From NCBI GenBank assembly GCA_038373865.1, contig JAXGGA010005887.1:1-64000 (forward strand): 64,000 nt of DNA, read 5' to 3'. Origin of the DNA: Uloborus plumipes (taxonomy: Eukaryota; Arthropoda; Arachnida; Araneae; Uloboridae). Shown here one piece after another: positions 25,846 to 37,288 of the stretch. The first letter of the stretch is position 1, and the number at the start of each line of letters is the position of its first letter. The notes below the pieces were generated by a model. That model worked only from the letters and a program-made list of their open reading frames with translations, made no database searches and was not told where the DNA came from. The position numbers and the translations under genes are program-made.

Positions 25846-25910
<65 letters not shown>
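25846..25910. repeat. (TA)n microsatellite
   Basis: A TA tract of ~65 bp on the right side of family K, followed by a T-run. Confidence 0.95.
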
Positions 25911-25919
<9 letters not shown>

Positions 25920-26189
25920 TTTCAATTTGGTTGCATTTGATTAAATTCTAAATTGCTGTACATTATCTGTAAAATGAGAAAACACTTTTTGGTAACATTT
26001 TGACGGTAAATATACAATGCATGAATCTATCTTGCAGAACAATTTTGGGCAAATAATTTTGCGTTGCAGAACATCACTAAGTATTCTGCTTTGGGGTAGC
26101 TTCTTATTGCAATTATATCAAAAAACGATAAATCGTTATTGAGGGAATTATTGAATTTACATGTTACTAGCGACTGGAAATATTTGAAA

Positions 26190-26640
26190 AAGTAAATACT
26201 GTGAGGTATTTTTAGAGGCTCCCCAATGGGAAGTCAAAGGAGGTCACTGTGACCTCCAGAAAAATTTCAAATTCGGAAAATTTTTCTGAAGATTCAGCAA
26301 CTTTAGAAACAATACTGCAACATAGAAATTTTCTATTTATTTATTTTTTACATGTGGGCTTGATCGTATTTTATCATTCGGAAAAATTGGGAAATTCCTT
26401 TGGCAAATTAAGAACATCTTCGAGAAGTATAAGATACTCATGGGCACTGGAACTTAAATTTTTACAGAATACGATCAAGCACACGTGAGAAAAATGTTTC
26501 ATTAAAAACTCTCAATGTTGCAATCGTTTCCAAATATGCCGAATCGTCAGCAAAATTTTTCAATCATGAAATTTTTCGGGAGGTCACTGTGACCTCCCAC
26601 TAGAATACATCTGAAGATACCTCACCGAATTTACTTTTTC
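26190..26640. repeat. Large imperfect palindrome
   Basis: The arm 26190-26345 (gaggtatttttagag...ggaggtcactgtgacctcc...) is repeated in reverse at 26500-26640. The centre holds a second hairpin in which 26354-26374 (gtgggcttgatcgtattt) pairs with ~26467-26487 (aatacgatcaagcacac). A single-arm relative lies at 19820-19955. Probably a foldback element of the 18.8-20.3 kb family. Confidence 0.7.
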
Positions 26641-26649
26641 CTTTTTTTC

Positions 26650-26867
26650 TTTTTATTTTTAATTCACATTCTATAACAATTATATAGTAAAATGTCAGAA
26701 TAATTTCCGGTTTTTATGTGTTGGGATTGGTGCATGTTGCGGTGTGTAATAATTTAAATGTATTATGTTTATGAGAGAGGGGAAATAAATAAATAAAAAA
26801 AATGTTTATTTCTCTACTATTAAAACAAATTTCGCACAGGGCCGCTAAAACTCTAAGCACGCCCCTG
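26650..26867 (-). mobile_element. hAT end fragment (inverted relative of 7603)
   Basis: The sequence ends ctaagcacgcccctg, the reverse complement of CAGGGGCGTGCTTAG, preceded by gcacagggccgctaaaa. Only this terminus is found, so it is a truncated end. Confidence 0.55.
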
Positions 26868-27490
26868 CCCCGCCTGGTATAACTAGGCAGGGGACTGTGC
26901 CAGGTGACTGTGCTTTTGCTCTTTATCAACGACCCTGATGCTTACTTTCAACACAAATGTGGCTCTCAAACCAAACAAAGTATCGTTTCAACACCGTTCT
27001 CAGCAATTTCAGCAAATTCACACGGATTGTTTTAAACTTCTTGTCAAAAAACATTTGCAGGAGTAACAGATTTTTTCTACTGGAGCTTTGAATTTGTCTC
27101 AGGGAACTGTTTGAAAAATCTCCGGACAGAATTTACATGACAGTTTTAAGTTTTATAAATACGTAATTAGACCTTATATCATGAAAAAAATATAGCTGCA
27201 TTATTCTACATTTAGATATTAATTGCCAAATTTATGTAGTGTTGATAGGATTTTTGGAATATTACCTTGAAGTGTTAGACAATACGATTGGGACAGCTAG
27301 GGGACTGTGTTTTTAGCACTTAGATAATTTCTAGAAGAAAAAGTTAAATTATTATCGCTCCAAATACAATTGGACCACAAAATATTAATGCTTTACTTGT
27401 ATTAAGAGCGATAATTAATTTATTACACTTTATTATTTTTAAAATACTCGATCCGGACAGCCAATTACCAGTTTACAGAGAATCGCCCCT
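26868..27490. repeat. Repeat family G, copy A
   Basis: It starts ataactaggcaggggactgtg and ends agtttacagagaatcgccc. It aligns in reverse with 36760-38175 (shared gaactgtttgaaaaatctcc, ccaaatacaattg, attacactttattatttt). Repeated gggactgtg/cacagtccc phrases suggest reiterated subterminal motifs. Class unknown. Confidence 0.6.
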
Positions 27491-27714
27491 ATGAAGATTA
27501 TAAAATAGGATAAAATATTTCGGACTTACCCTCACTATTTGCCGAAGAGACGAAATGCTAAGCGGACAGTCAAAATTCATTGAAAAAATGTGTGTAGAGG
27601 TCTTATCACGCAGAGAAATTATTTTCCTCCTAACTACTTGAAAATTTTCACAGCACTGATTCGAAAACCGATCTTTTGTAACGATATGGAACGAACAATA
27701 CGAAGACTTGCAAC

Positions 27715-27975
27715 ACACCGCCAACTCTGCTATTTCGATCCATGGACAGCTGTTTAATATAAGGTATTCTAATTTCACATTAGCTACCAGTTGTTTTAGC
27801 TCTCTTTGCTTTATAAGAGGATTTTTGCCTCCAACTCGACTACTTTCGTATTCCATGCTGATGAGAGCATAATAAGCTCGAAACAGCTATCCATGGATCG
27901 AAATAGCCGAGTTGGCGGTGTATTGCATGTTTCTGCCTTAGCCCTTGCTTAGCGGCGGTTGCTTACTGCTTAATA
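27715..27975. mobile_element. Foldback MITE family F, copy 2
   Basis: Left arm ACACCGCCAACTCTGCTATT and onward to gacagctgttt (~27714-27754) pairs with ~27886-27925 reversed, over ~41 bp with few mismatches. The flank cttagcggcggttgcttactg is shared with copies at 4.6 kb and 59.1 kb. The minus-strand frame (27473-27856) that overlaps it is repeat-derived. Confidence 0.7.
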
Positions 27976-28480
27976 CGAAAAATTTTTGTAAAGATTCCAG
28001 TTTGCATTGTTGCAATACAGGGCATTTTTACTTTCCACTTGAACTATATTTTTCGAACCAGCATTCTTAGGATAGACCGGAGCACGTTTAAGCGGGCCTT
28101 TTTTTTTTTCAATGAATTTTCTAACTTTTGTGTTTCAATTTAGGGAATTTTAGACGTTATGATCTTTAAAGCCGTTAATAAAGTCGAAGTTTTATGCAGT
28201 CAGTTTTTTTTTTCCTGTTCGAACATTTAAGCGTCAAAAAAATATTTTATGTCTATGTTGCGTAAACCTGCCATGTACCTGGGACACGTTTACGCAGTCT
28301 CACTTACAGAACGGTATTCATTATTTTGACACCTGATTTAGTTATGTTAGTTTTTGGACATAATGTCTCACCATCTATAAAATAAAGAACATTTATGATA
28401 TGCAAAATAGTGCATAAAATTAAAGCCGAGTAGGCATGAAGACATAACTATGGTTGTAAGCTACTGGAAACTAACCTCTA

Positions 28481-28671
28481 AAGCCCTGGTTTTCTAGGAG
28501 TGGAATCGTCGATCTCTGGCGAGGCGACGGTCGCCACCTTCTTCTGCGCTTGCGCCTGAGCCGCAGATTGACGTCGCTTCACGCCACGCTCCAATCAAAC
28601 TGGTTCTGATTCCAGCGTGCAGTCGCGCCCGGCGTCGGTGACGATTGTCGCGTTCTAGGAAACCAAGGCTT
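28481..28671. mobile_element. GC-rich TA-flanked MITE, 191 bp
   Basis: The ends AAGCCCTGGTTTTCTAGGA and (reverse) AAGCCTTGGTTTCCTAGAA are flanked by TA (28479-28480 and 28672-28673). The interior is strikingly GC-rich (cgaggcgacggtcgccacc) against AT-rich surroundings. No coding signal. Confidence 0.8.
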
Positions 28672-28716
28672 TACTCAATTTTACCTTAACCTTTTAGGTT
28701 CCAAATTAATTTTTAA

Positions 28717-29529
28717 CCCCTTCCTTCTCGCTCCCGTGAAGATGACGGGGTGAAGTTTCGTCCTCTATTTCTCGCGCCCGTGATATTTCCGGGCTGAAGT
28801 GTTCAAAAAAAATGCGCGAAAAATAATAAAACAATCTATTTCTTATGCCCGGAATTATGTTTTATTTCTCAATATGTACACCAGATAGCTGCACTAGTCT
28901 ATTTGCAACGTTTTTAGAGATAGTTAATGTTTTTAGAGATAGTAACTCGGTACTATTGTCCTGATTGTGATGTTGCGCATGCTTTGAAATTTATCACACA
29001 AGAAAAAATTACTAGTATTTATTTAAATTATGCGTTAATGCAATAAAATTCTCTTTGAATGTTTCAATCACATATTTTTTATTTTCTCTCTTTGTTGGAA
29101 AACAAACATTCAGTCATAATAACCCTGAATGTTGGCTTTCCCGTTTTATTAATTTTTTAATTTCAAGCTAAAAATTAACTTAAAAATTAAAAATGAATGC
29201 AAATACTCTACCGTAAAGTCGGGTTACTTGGACCCACAAGGGGGTTACTTGAGCCCACAGTAAAATGATAAAATCTGGGTTTGGTACTAGCGTTAGAGAC
29301 TGCAGTGTGCTTCTACCTAGTGGAGAAACAAGGAACTATGTGGAAGTCTTCAACTAATAAGTACCAAACCTTGATTTTATCATTTTACTGTAATGGGCTC
29401 AAGTAACCCCCTAGGGTCCAAGTAACCCGACTTTACGGTATATACACTCAGTTTTATATAATTTTCTTGAATAAAAAAAATAGACACTTTTATGACCATT
29501 TTCTTCAAAATTATGTGAGCGTTAAGGGG
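28717..29529. mobile_element. piggyBac-type element, non-autonomous, 813 bp
   Basis: TTAA flanks both ends (28713-28716 and 29530-29533). The ends are CCCCTTCCTTCTCGCTC and (reverse) CCCCTTAACGCTC. A subterminal ~55-bp unit is repeated twice, each with a palindromic core cccgtgaagatgacggg / cccgtgatatttccggg. It contains the family H MITE at 29211-29438. There is no transposase. Confidence 0.65.
29211..29438. mobile_element. MITE family H, copy 2
   Basis: Inverted ends CCGTAAAGTCGGGTTACTTG, TA-flanked, nearly identical to copy 1 at 17131 but with a shorter loop. It sits inside the 28717 piggyBac-type element and is younger than it. Confidence 0.9.
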
Positions 29530-29808
29530 TTAAATGAATTTTTATACATTTTTTTTAATTTTTTTGAGTTGCAAACACATCAAAAAACATTTTTACCGAG
29601 ATTTTTTTCTTTTTTGAAATATTTGGGGGTCTAAGGCCCCCTACGCCTTAGGGCCCCAAGGTATATGTTTCCGATCACTGGTACCATCTGTCGGCCTCAG
29701 CCAATTACAAGGTACCATACAAGGAGTACAAGGTACCATACCAAGTACCATACAAGGAGTGGTACTCAAAAGCTTCAGCGTGATTCCAGCCATTTAGGAT
29801 TCATAATA

Positions 29809-30330
29809 CAGTAACCCCTCGTTATATCGCGCTTTTCGGGGAACAAGAAAAAAGCGCGATATATCCGAAAACGCGATATAACCGAGGTCATTAAAAATAG
29901 TTTTCTATCCAGCATGCAAGTAAATTATGCGTGCACATACATAAAAATTCATTTATTCGAACATTAGCTTTTTTTTTTTCAGTCAAAAGTAACAAAAAAT
30001 TATAACTTTTACAAATTAATACTACACATTACTAACAGATGCTTTTCACTCATTGTATCAATACAAAAGAAAGTGTTCAGTAGTTTCCAAACTGTCTCTG
30101 CAGTATGCAAGTTTGGGTGACAGGAATTTACTGCTTCTTTTCAGCGAATTCAAAATAGAAGAACCTTCGTTTTTGTTCATTGATGACAAAAATAAATGAG
30201 AAAGAGACCTTTTCTGAGCACCTTACATATTTTCTCAAAAATGGTTTCGAACTAAAAGTTTTTTTTTTCGGGGGAGGGAGACAAAAGAAAAGAGCGATAT
30301 AACGAGGCGCGATATAACGAGGGGCTACTG
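29809..30330. mobile_element. Pogo-like MITE, 522 bp
   Basis: The ends CAGTAACCCCTCGTTATATC and (reverse) CAGTAGCCCCTCGTTATATC are flanked by TA. Subterminal gcgatata(a/t)c-c-ga phrases are reiterated at both ends. No transposase. Confidence 0.85.
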
Positions 30331-30738
30331 TATTAAATTAATATAAGCGAAGCTTCTGAGTCCCGTCGTGGTACAAAGGGGTAAATGATGCTTTGCAAAA
30401 CTAAATAGTCAGAAAATACCAAAGAGGTTTGACACAGTACGGCGCAAAAAAAGCTTCATTGGCACGTTTATGCAGTAAGATCTTACGCAAACGTGCCACG
30501 TTGCCTTGTTCGGCTTTATTTTTAACGTGCAACGGAATTCAATAACATTATTATTTATACGAATGCTGTTTTCAAACAAGGATAAGTAACCGTTTGTTTA
30601 TTTGTGTCTAAGCATTCTTAGTTCACAATAAGCTTCAATAAGTTCCTCATAAAATTGACTCACACATACAAGCACAAGTTGGCAGAAAACAGGTTATTCT
30701 CCCCAAACGCTGTATCAAAACTCGAGGACACTGAAACC

Positions 30739-31294
30739 AGGGCCCGATTAACCGGTGAAGTTAGGGGAAGCTCTGTCTCATTTTGAGGCCCCCTTCTTTT
30801 TAAAGCGAGGGGGAAGGGGTAATTATATACTCTTGAGACATTGAAACAAATCTCGCTAAGGGTACATATCCTTTCTAAGAGCTGCCCAAGCAGAATTCAG
30901 ATTAAAGTCTGTCCCCTTCCTCTACTAATATGTAGAATTTTCATTCATAATACACATGGTTGCATTGCAATTCTATGATTTGATGTTAAATTAGATTTAT
31001 TACTTCACAGAATTAATAAAATATAATAAAAGTACGTTGCAAAAAAATGGATCAAATCCCACATTTAAAAATAAATTGTGGTAGAATTAATGTTTTATGA
31101 AATGTGTGTTCACTTTTAAAACTTTCTAGAAAATGTTTATCGAACCAGTTCTAATGTTTACGATTACCTTTAGATATGCATTTAAAAGCAGAAACTAGAA
31201 TTTTAAACCACAAGTTTTCAGTCATTTTTGGGCCCCCTGAAAATTTTTTAGGGGAAACTCAAGTTTCCTGTGCCTTTTGGGTAATCAGGCCCTG
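30739..31294. mobile_element. hAT-type non-autonomous element, copy 1
   Basis: The left end agggcccgattaaccgg is mirrored at the right by gtaatcaggccctg. An approximate 8-bp duplication flanks it (CTGAAACC / CTGAAAAC). A second copy, with a SINE inside, is at 62322-63007. Confidence 0.65.
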
Positions 31295-31505
31295 CTGAAA
31301 ACCCTCGTAAGAATACTTGCTAGGGACCAGCATCAACGTGTTACGACTGGTGACACACCAATTATAAAACTTGTCCAAAAAAGGGCACTGCGTAAACGTG
31401 TTCCGGTCTAACCTACTTTCTTTTATCATTGCTTACACACGCTTCGAGAATGTCGATGGAAGTTACTGCAAAATTAAACCTAAGTAGAAGCTTAAAAAAT
31501 GTCAG

Positions 31506-31987
31506 GCTTTTTAAATTTAAAGACTATTTCTATCAGCTTGATTCGCACCAAAAAGTATGAAATAAAATATATACTTTCCTGATGACAACTGTCGAAAATT
31601 TCAGTTGATCTAATAATTCTAAAGCAGCAAATAAAATTTAAGTTAAAAATTTGAGACGAAATAGACGGTATATTTAAAGCTATTCACAGTAAGCTGTAAA
31701 CTGCCTATTTCGTCTCTCATATTTAAATATCAGCAAAATAAAATTTAAACTGAAAAACTAGGCGGTATATACAGCTTAGTATGAATAACTCTAAATGTAC
31801 ATCCTATTTCGCCTCTCAAATTTTGAATTTAATTTTTATTTGCTGCTTTAGAATTAATCAACATAAAGATATAATTAGATCAACTGAAATTTTTGACAGT
31901 TGTCATCAAGAAATTATAGCTTTATTTTATTTCATATGTTTTGGTGCGAATCAAGTTGATAGAAATAGTCTTTAAATTTAAAAAGCT
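31506..31987. mobile_element. MITE with ATTCGCACCAAAA ends, type 1
   Basis: The inverted termini begin gctttttaaatttaaagac and continue for about 50 bp (...gattcgcaccaaaa). Inner inverted segments (gacaactgtc / gacagttgtc; tttcgtctc) add further stems. The ends resemble those of the palindrome at 52963-53248. No coding signal; the 64-codon frame at 31781 lies inside it. Confidence 0.75.
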
Positions 31988-33200
31988 TTTTTTACATTTT
32001 ATTTCAAAGTTTTTTTTTAATTTAATTCAAGTAAACTTCTGAAGCATTTGTGATATTTTTAACTATTATACCTCTCTTGTTGTAAAAGAAATAGGCATTC
32101 AATACCGTTTTCATATGAATGAATTTCACACAAAAGAGAATGGCTTACATTTACCACCAACTTATTCTAAAAATATTGTAACTGTGTTTGAGTTTTTGAG
32201 CAATTTTTACTCCTCATTAGTATTTGAAGATTACTTTCAATTACAGCCGACGCTTGTTATAACGACCACACATTATAGAGACCATCTCATTATAACGACC
32301 AGTGGGACAGACCCAAACTTTATCCTTATTATACTTTGTTGATTTGTTTTCGTTATAACGACCTTTCTGTATCGTTCAGTCCAATATTGCAACCAATTCA
32401 GTGGACAATATGTATGGCTTTTTTCCCACACAGAAATAACTTTAATTATTGTTTATGTACAAAGTTCATGGAGTTTTCAGCATTCAGTATAACTTTAACA
32501 AAGGGAGGGAAGAACTTAATGTGTTATGTTTAGATGAAGGCCGTATCGATAGCTCCTGGTATTAAAAAAATGTTTTTATTGTTGTAGGAATTTAAAATAA
32601 TTTTTTGCAAGGCAAAAAAAAAAAAATACTGGACACTAAATCTCATCTATAACTGGAATGGAAAATTTTGTTTTACAAAAAGCCAAACTTCTTTTTTTGT
32701 TCATGAAAAAAATAATTTGTAAGTATGCATTAATTCTTCCTTACATTGTCCAGTTTAGGACCGCACAATGGTACGGTACAACCTCGCTTGTGTTCTGATT
32801 TCATGTCAGCTACCGTTTTTTTTTTTTTTTTTTTTGGCTGCTTTCCAAACAAACAACATCTTTAGTTTTATGTTATTGGTATAGATGAGGCGCGATGTAA
32901 CGAGGAGTTACTTTATGCATTAAGATTCAAGGACTAGCAGTCGATACAAAATTTAAACTTGACTTACCGGTCCAAAGACACGTCCTCTATCTGTTCGTGG
33001 ACCGTCAGAATCTGACAAAACCTATTCCTCCGTTTGTTGGCACCGTGAGGTTTCAAGAGAAATAGGTTCATCAGATTCGGAAAAACTCTTTTCCTCGATT
33101 TTTGGCCGGAATGGGCATCGTCCATCCGTCATGTAAACCACCAGGGTCTTCACATCGTGTCTGTTGCCTTGTCTTTGGAAAAGGGCACTAGAAATCCATG
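31988..33200. other. Mixed unassigned DNA with pogo-like end fragments
   Basis: cagccgacgcttgttataac (~32245) with repeated ttataacgacc, and gatgtaacgaggagttact (~32893), are pogo-like end fragments that do not pair with each other. A stem (gaatctgacaaaacctatt ~33008 with aataggttcatcagattc ~33062) is also present. No gene supported. Confidence 0.45.
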
Positions 33201-33220
33201 GATTCCAAATGAAAACAAAA

Positions 33221-33515
33221 AGGGCTGTGGTGGCCCAATCGGTAAGGCATCGGATTCGTGTCCGGAGGGACCCGGGTTCGATCCTAGCCGATCAAAGATC
33301 CACCGCCTTGATTAATGGTGGGTGGGGGGCGTTAAAAATGTCGTGGTCACAAAGTCCTCCAAGTGAAACGATACCTATGGGGGTGCTGGGCCTAGGGTTT
33401 GCTCGACCCTAGGTTCTGGTTCAAAATTAAGAACAGAGCGCCCTTCAGAGCCCTATCCCGGTTAAACCACGAAGCTGTGGTAGGTACGGGGGACCCTGGA
33501 GTGTGAAATGAAATG
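33221..33515 (+). mobile_element. tRNA-derived SINE, complete, 295 bp
   Basis: The head is tRNA-like with an A-box region (tggcccaatcggtaaggca) and a B box GGGTTCGATCC (33274-33284). The tail is a short (AAATG)n. A perfect 14-bp target duplication, AAATGAAAACAAAA, flanks it (33207-33220 and 33516-33529). It is transcribed by Pol III if active and depends on a LINE for mobility (family knowledge). The tRNA head does not fold as a functional tRNA to my reading. Confidence 0.9.
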
Positions 33516-33530
33516 AAATGAAAACAAAAC

Positions 33531-34152
33531 ATTGATAAGCGTTGTTGCAACAAAATATCTGAATGTTACGCGTTAGCAAGTATTTGTTTTGAGTATCTTG
33601 TGTGGTATTCAGACCACTTTGGTTTGACACCAATTATTAACAGGCAATTAGTAATAGATAGTTTTACATTCTAAATAACTTTTTTCTCCTATTGTTTCAT
33701 TAAAAGAGCTAGCAGGGTAGTTTGAAATCTGACGTAAATTGACATCATTTTAATCTTTGTTAACATCTCAGAGGTTTAATTGACGCTGACTGGTGCAAAT
33801 CTACGAGTACAGCAGCTTACGCAATGAGAAATAAGAACCACAAAATATGAGCTGATTCCCCTTAGACACATCATTTTGACGAAATACATTCTATCTGTTT
33901 GATATCATTGGTTTGTTTGGCATCATAATTTTAATTTTCCTTCATATAATCAAGGCTCCAAATAAATTTGACTTTCATATTTCCTAATAGAGATTTTACT
34001 AGAGAATGCAAAAATATTCATTTTTTAAATATATATATGTCTATAACTTTCGGAATTATTGAGTCACAAACTGTTTGTCATGAACTCTTATGTCGATAGC
34101 AAAGCAAAAAACAGTTTTTAAACTCTCATACTTTGAATTTCCTCATACATAT
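33531..34152. other. No gene seen
   Basis: AT-rich DNA between the SINE and family J copy 2. Nothing was assigned. Confidence 0.5.
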
Positions 34153-35101
34153 GGATCATTCCTACGAAAATGGTACAAATCATGTCCGAGACTTTAGCAT
34201 TTTTTAAAATCAATTTTAATAACTACCGCCCATTAAGTGTATTTTTATTGGTTCTCCATTTCATTTTGTGTCGTCAAGTATCCATTGATTAGGTATAATC
34301 CATTTAGAAATGACACAAAAAAAAATCTTTGTCAGAAGAAGCAGAAAATGATGTGTCCCAACTTCAAATTGCTAGAATTTTAAATGTGATTTAAAATTAA
34401 ACTGAAATGAAACAACAAAATAAATTACACTACACTGTGCAAAAGATGCTTCTCACACCATTTCTGCACATTATTACGCAAATGAAAAAAAATATCCCCA
34501 GAAAACACTTATTTATCCATGTCCTTAGATTGTCAATGTTTCGAATTGTCCACTCTGTTATATGCCTTTTGGAAATAAAATAAACAATTGCATTCAATCT
34601 GATATATTTTTTTAAAAATATAGGTAGTATAACTGCCGTGATTAGCTTGCTACATTGAATTATGTAGTCAACAACAAGGGTGAGCCTCATTCTTTTCTTA
34701 TGGTAGTTGATTTGAACTGTTGGATGTCCACTCTGTTAGAGCCGATATTATGATGAAAAAAACAGATTTTTTCTTGAAATTGCATACAGACTTACAGTTT
34801 TAGGCTGTTTATTTCACTTTATGCATGTTCTGTGATTCTAACTTTTGTTTGTGATTATACAGATATTTTTAAAGACTTATTTGTCCACTCTGTTAAATGT
34901 CCACTCTGTTAATCAAAGTGAACAAAATATTTAAAATGCTTTCATAAATGAGTCATGTACTAGTTATTTACACTTCATTATACACAAATAAATGGAAACT
35001 CAATTAAAAAAAATATGCTTAGTTGGTGAAAATTATTTAAATTGATAAACATAAGTAAAGAGTTTCAGACATGATTTGTACCATTTTCGTCGGAATGACC
35101 C
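34153..35101. mobile_element. TIR element family J, copy 2 (949 bp)
   Basis: The ends GGATCATTCCTACGAAAATG and (reverse) GGGTCATTCCGACGAAAATG continue through gtacaaatcatgtc. Collinear with copy 1 at 24193. The motif GTCCACTCTGTTA occurs at ~34547, 34725, 34883 and 34898, the last two directly in tandem. No long open frame. Confidence 0.85.
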
Positions 35102-35930
35102 ATTATACATGATTTACCTGAATAAAAACTTTCATTGAAATCTGTAGCATGAGAGACACAGCCGATTCGCTCATTTCACGTGTAATGACTGTTACAACAA
35201 CATATCTGAATACTGTGCGTTATCAAGTAGTGTTGAATATCTTGTGTGGTATTCTGCTTCGTAAATGGAGTCTATGTTTCCAAATCAGCTATTGGAAACG
35301 CTCCAGTGGTAATGTGCAGTATTGTGTACGACAGCGCATGTAGTACTTGTGGTCTCTTTCCAAATGAGTCGTTGTAAATCATCTCGGGGCAGTACAAAAA
35401 GTAGTTCAATGACGCAACAGTGGGCTTTTCGCAAAAAGCTGGAGGGATAAAAAACCTGTGCTTTTGAGATTTTTGCACAATCCTAAGACATTTAACGAAT
35501 CTGGTTTGATGCGCGTGTGAACTGGTTTTAAAACAAAAAGATCTTTTTTAAAATCGCTTATATCAAGAGGAGTGATAAAAATCGATCCTGAAAACGACAT
35601 AACGAAGAAGCCTTTTACTAGATCTCAAAATGAGTTATTAACTGCACGCAACTCCCCGTTTTGAAAGTCTTTATCAGGCTTGTTTCAGCATTTTGCTAAA
35701 TTTGAACGTCTTTTATGTACCCACAGCTTTTGAATAACGTTGCATTGAGCTATGTTGTGTATCTCAAAAACTAAGACCGCATCAAATTGCAATACAAGCA
35801 AAATTTGCGAATCGAGTTAAAGCGTTTTCAGGAGTAATTGCAAAACAAAATCTTTCTAAAAGGGAATCTATTTTTTTCGATTTAGCATTATGTGCATCGA
35901 TTTTTAAAGCTATACTAAAATGCAACGTTT
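35102..35930. other. No gene seen
   Basis: Short overlapping frames on both strands (35149-35343 plus, 35272-35600 minus) lack domains and splice context. Unassigned. Confidence 0.5.
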
Positions 35931-35944
35931 CTTGACAAAAACAT

Positions 35945-35988
35945 CGTTACGTCAGCGTGACGTTTGCGTGACGTTTGCGTGACGTTAG
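35945..35988. repeat. Tandem CRE-like motif (GTGACGTTTGC)n
   Basis: The core gcgtgacgtttgcgtgacgt gives three TGACGT cores at 11-bp spacing, preceded by acgtcag and followed downstream by a perfect TGACGTCA at about 36084. TGACGTCA is the CREB/ATF palindrome. Regulatory use is speculation. Confidence 0.5.
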
Positions 35989-36177
35989 CCTATGAAAAAC
36001 GAGCTAGATAAAATGTCACAGCCTACTTGGCGAATGAGAGGAGATCGCTGACTGCTTGTAAGCTCTTATTGGCTCCGCCCGTAGTGACGTCAGTGCCAAG
36101 TTAAGTTGCATTCTAGTGTAGAGTAAATGTGAAACTTATCTTTATCGCATCAGATATAACGTATTTAAAAGGGAACT

Positions 36178-36450
36178 ACTTTGATATACCCCCCCCCCCC
36201 CAAATCGGAAATGTGGCGACTTTTTTTTCTCGCCAAGGAAAATACCTGTTTTTGTTGTTGCCACAAAACTTGTAAAAGAAACTCAAAAAATGGTACAAAA
36301 TTCTAGAAAATACTAAATTTGGCAACAGCAAAAACCTAAAAGCTGAAAAAACCTAAATTAGCAACACCAAAATAAGAAACAGCAACCCTAAAAAGTCCGT
36401 AAAGGAGTGCCAGATTTGGCGCATAATTTTTTTGGGGGGGGTATCAAAGT
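36178..36450. mobile_element. MITE with ACTTTGATA-polyC ends
   Basis: Left ACTTTGATATA followed by a C-run is mirrored on the right by a G-run and gtatcaaagt. The interior carries gcgac/cgcc phrases and no open frame. Confidence 0.55.
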
Positions 36451-36896
36451 CATACATATTATTCTTCCCCTTATTGTTCTTTTACCTATCACCCCATATT
36501 TTAGTAAGATCAGAGATGACCTGACGCATGCGTAAATACAGGGAAGGTTTTACCTTAAGTACCAGTTTAATTTCAAGTCAAGTACTTTTGGTTTTGAAAT
36601 CACTATCAGGATTTGATACTTTTCCACTGCAGGATTGTGTTCTTCCGCCCTTACTACAAGTAACATGTTAAGATATTGCTAAAAGTCGCTCACTTCACTA
36701 ACATTCCTGTTTAAATTCATGCAAACATTCGGTCACGCAACACAGGATCGTTGTCAATCGCGATTGCAAGAGATGTAAAAGGGCGTTTCTCTGTAAATTC
36801 TTAATTGGCTGTACGAACCGAGTATTTTAAAAATAATAAAGTGTAATAAAGTAATTATCTCTCTTAGCTCAACCAAAGCATTAATACTTCGTAGCA

Positions 36897-37288
36897 CAAT
36901 TCGCTGCTTGAAATGAACAACGGTATATCTGCAAAACACGACTTTTAAGGAGAGCGTTTCAAAGTTTTTGCAGTAAAACGGTATTTTTAAGTAAAATGGT
37001 ATTAAGGGTACTTATGTCGAATCAACTTACATAGACATAGATGATAGACACTCCAAGCACTTATTCAGAACTGACACAATGGCGGCTGTGTCGTTGTTTA
37101 CTGGGAAAAGCGCGCCAAAATCATAATTATGCACAACGATATTAACGATTGCTGCTTGATATTTTGAAACTAGAGATATGCCGATAATACCACAAGAAAG
37201 AGAAAAAAAAACAGAATTTTTTGATGTAATAAGAAAAAATCGATTTTTGCAGATATGCCGTTGTTCATTTCAAGCAGCGAATTGTATT
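36897..37288. mobile_element. MITE nested in family G, 392 bp
   Basis: Left AATTCGCTGCTTGAAATGAA continues through caacggtatatctgcaaaa (about 39 bp) and is mirrored at 37247-37287. The uninterrupted family G copy (27370) lacks it, which supports insertion at an AATT-containing site. Confidence 0.75.

Larger units (their letters stand above)
28075..31410. mobile_element. Outer TIR element enclosing a nested stack
   Basis: Left TAGACCGGAGCACGTTTAAG pairs with the reverse complement of the right end, TAGACCGGAACACGTTTACG. Internal copies of cacgtttacgcagt-like sequence occur near 28287, 30464 and 30493 (inverted). Younger elements at 28481, 28717 (itself holding 29211), 29809 and 30739 lie inside. 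No flanking duplication could be read, so the outer boundary is moderately certain. Confidence 0.55.
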
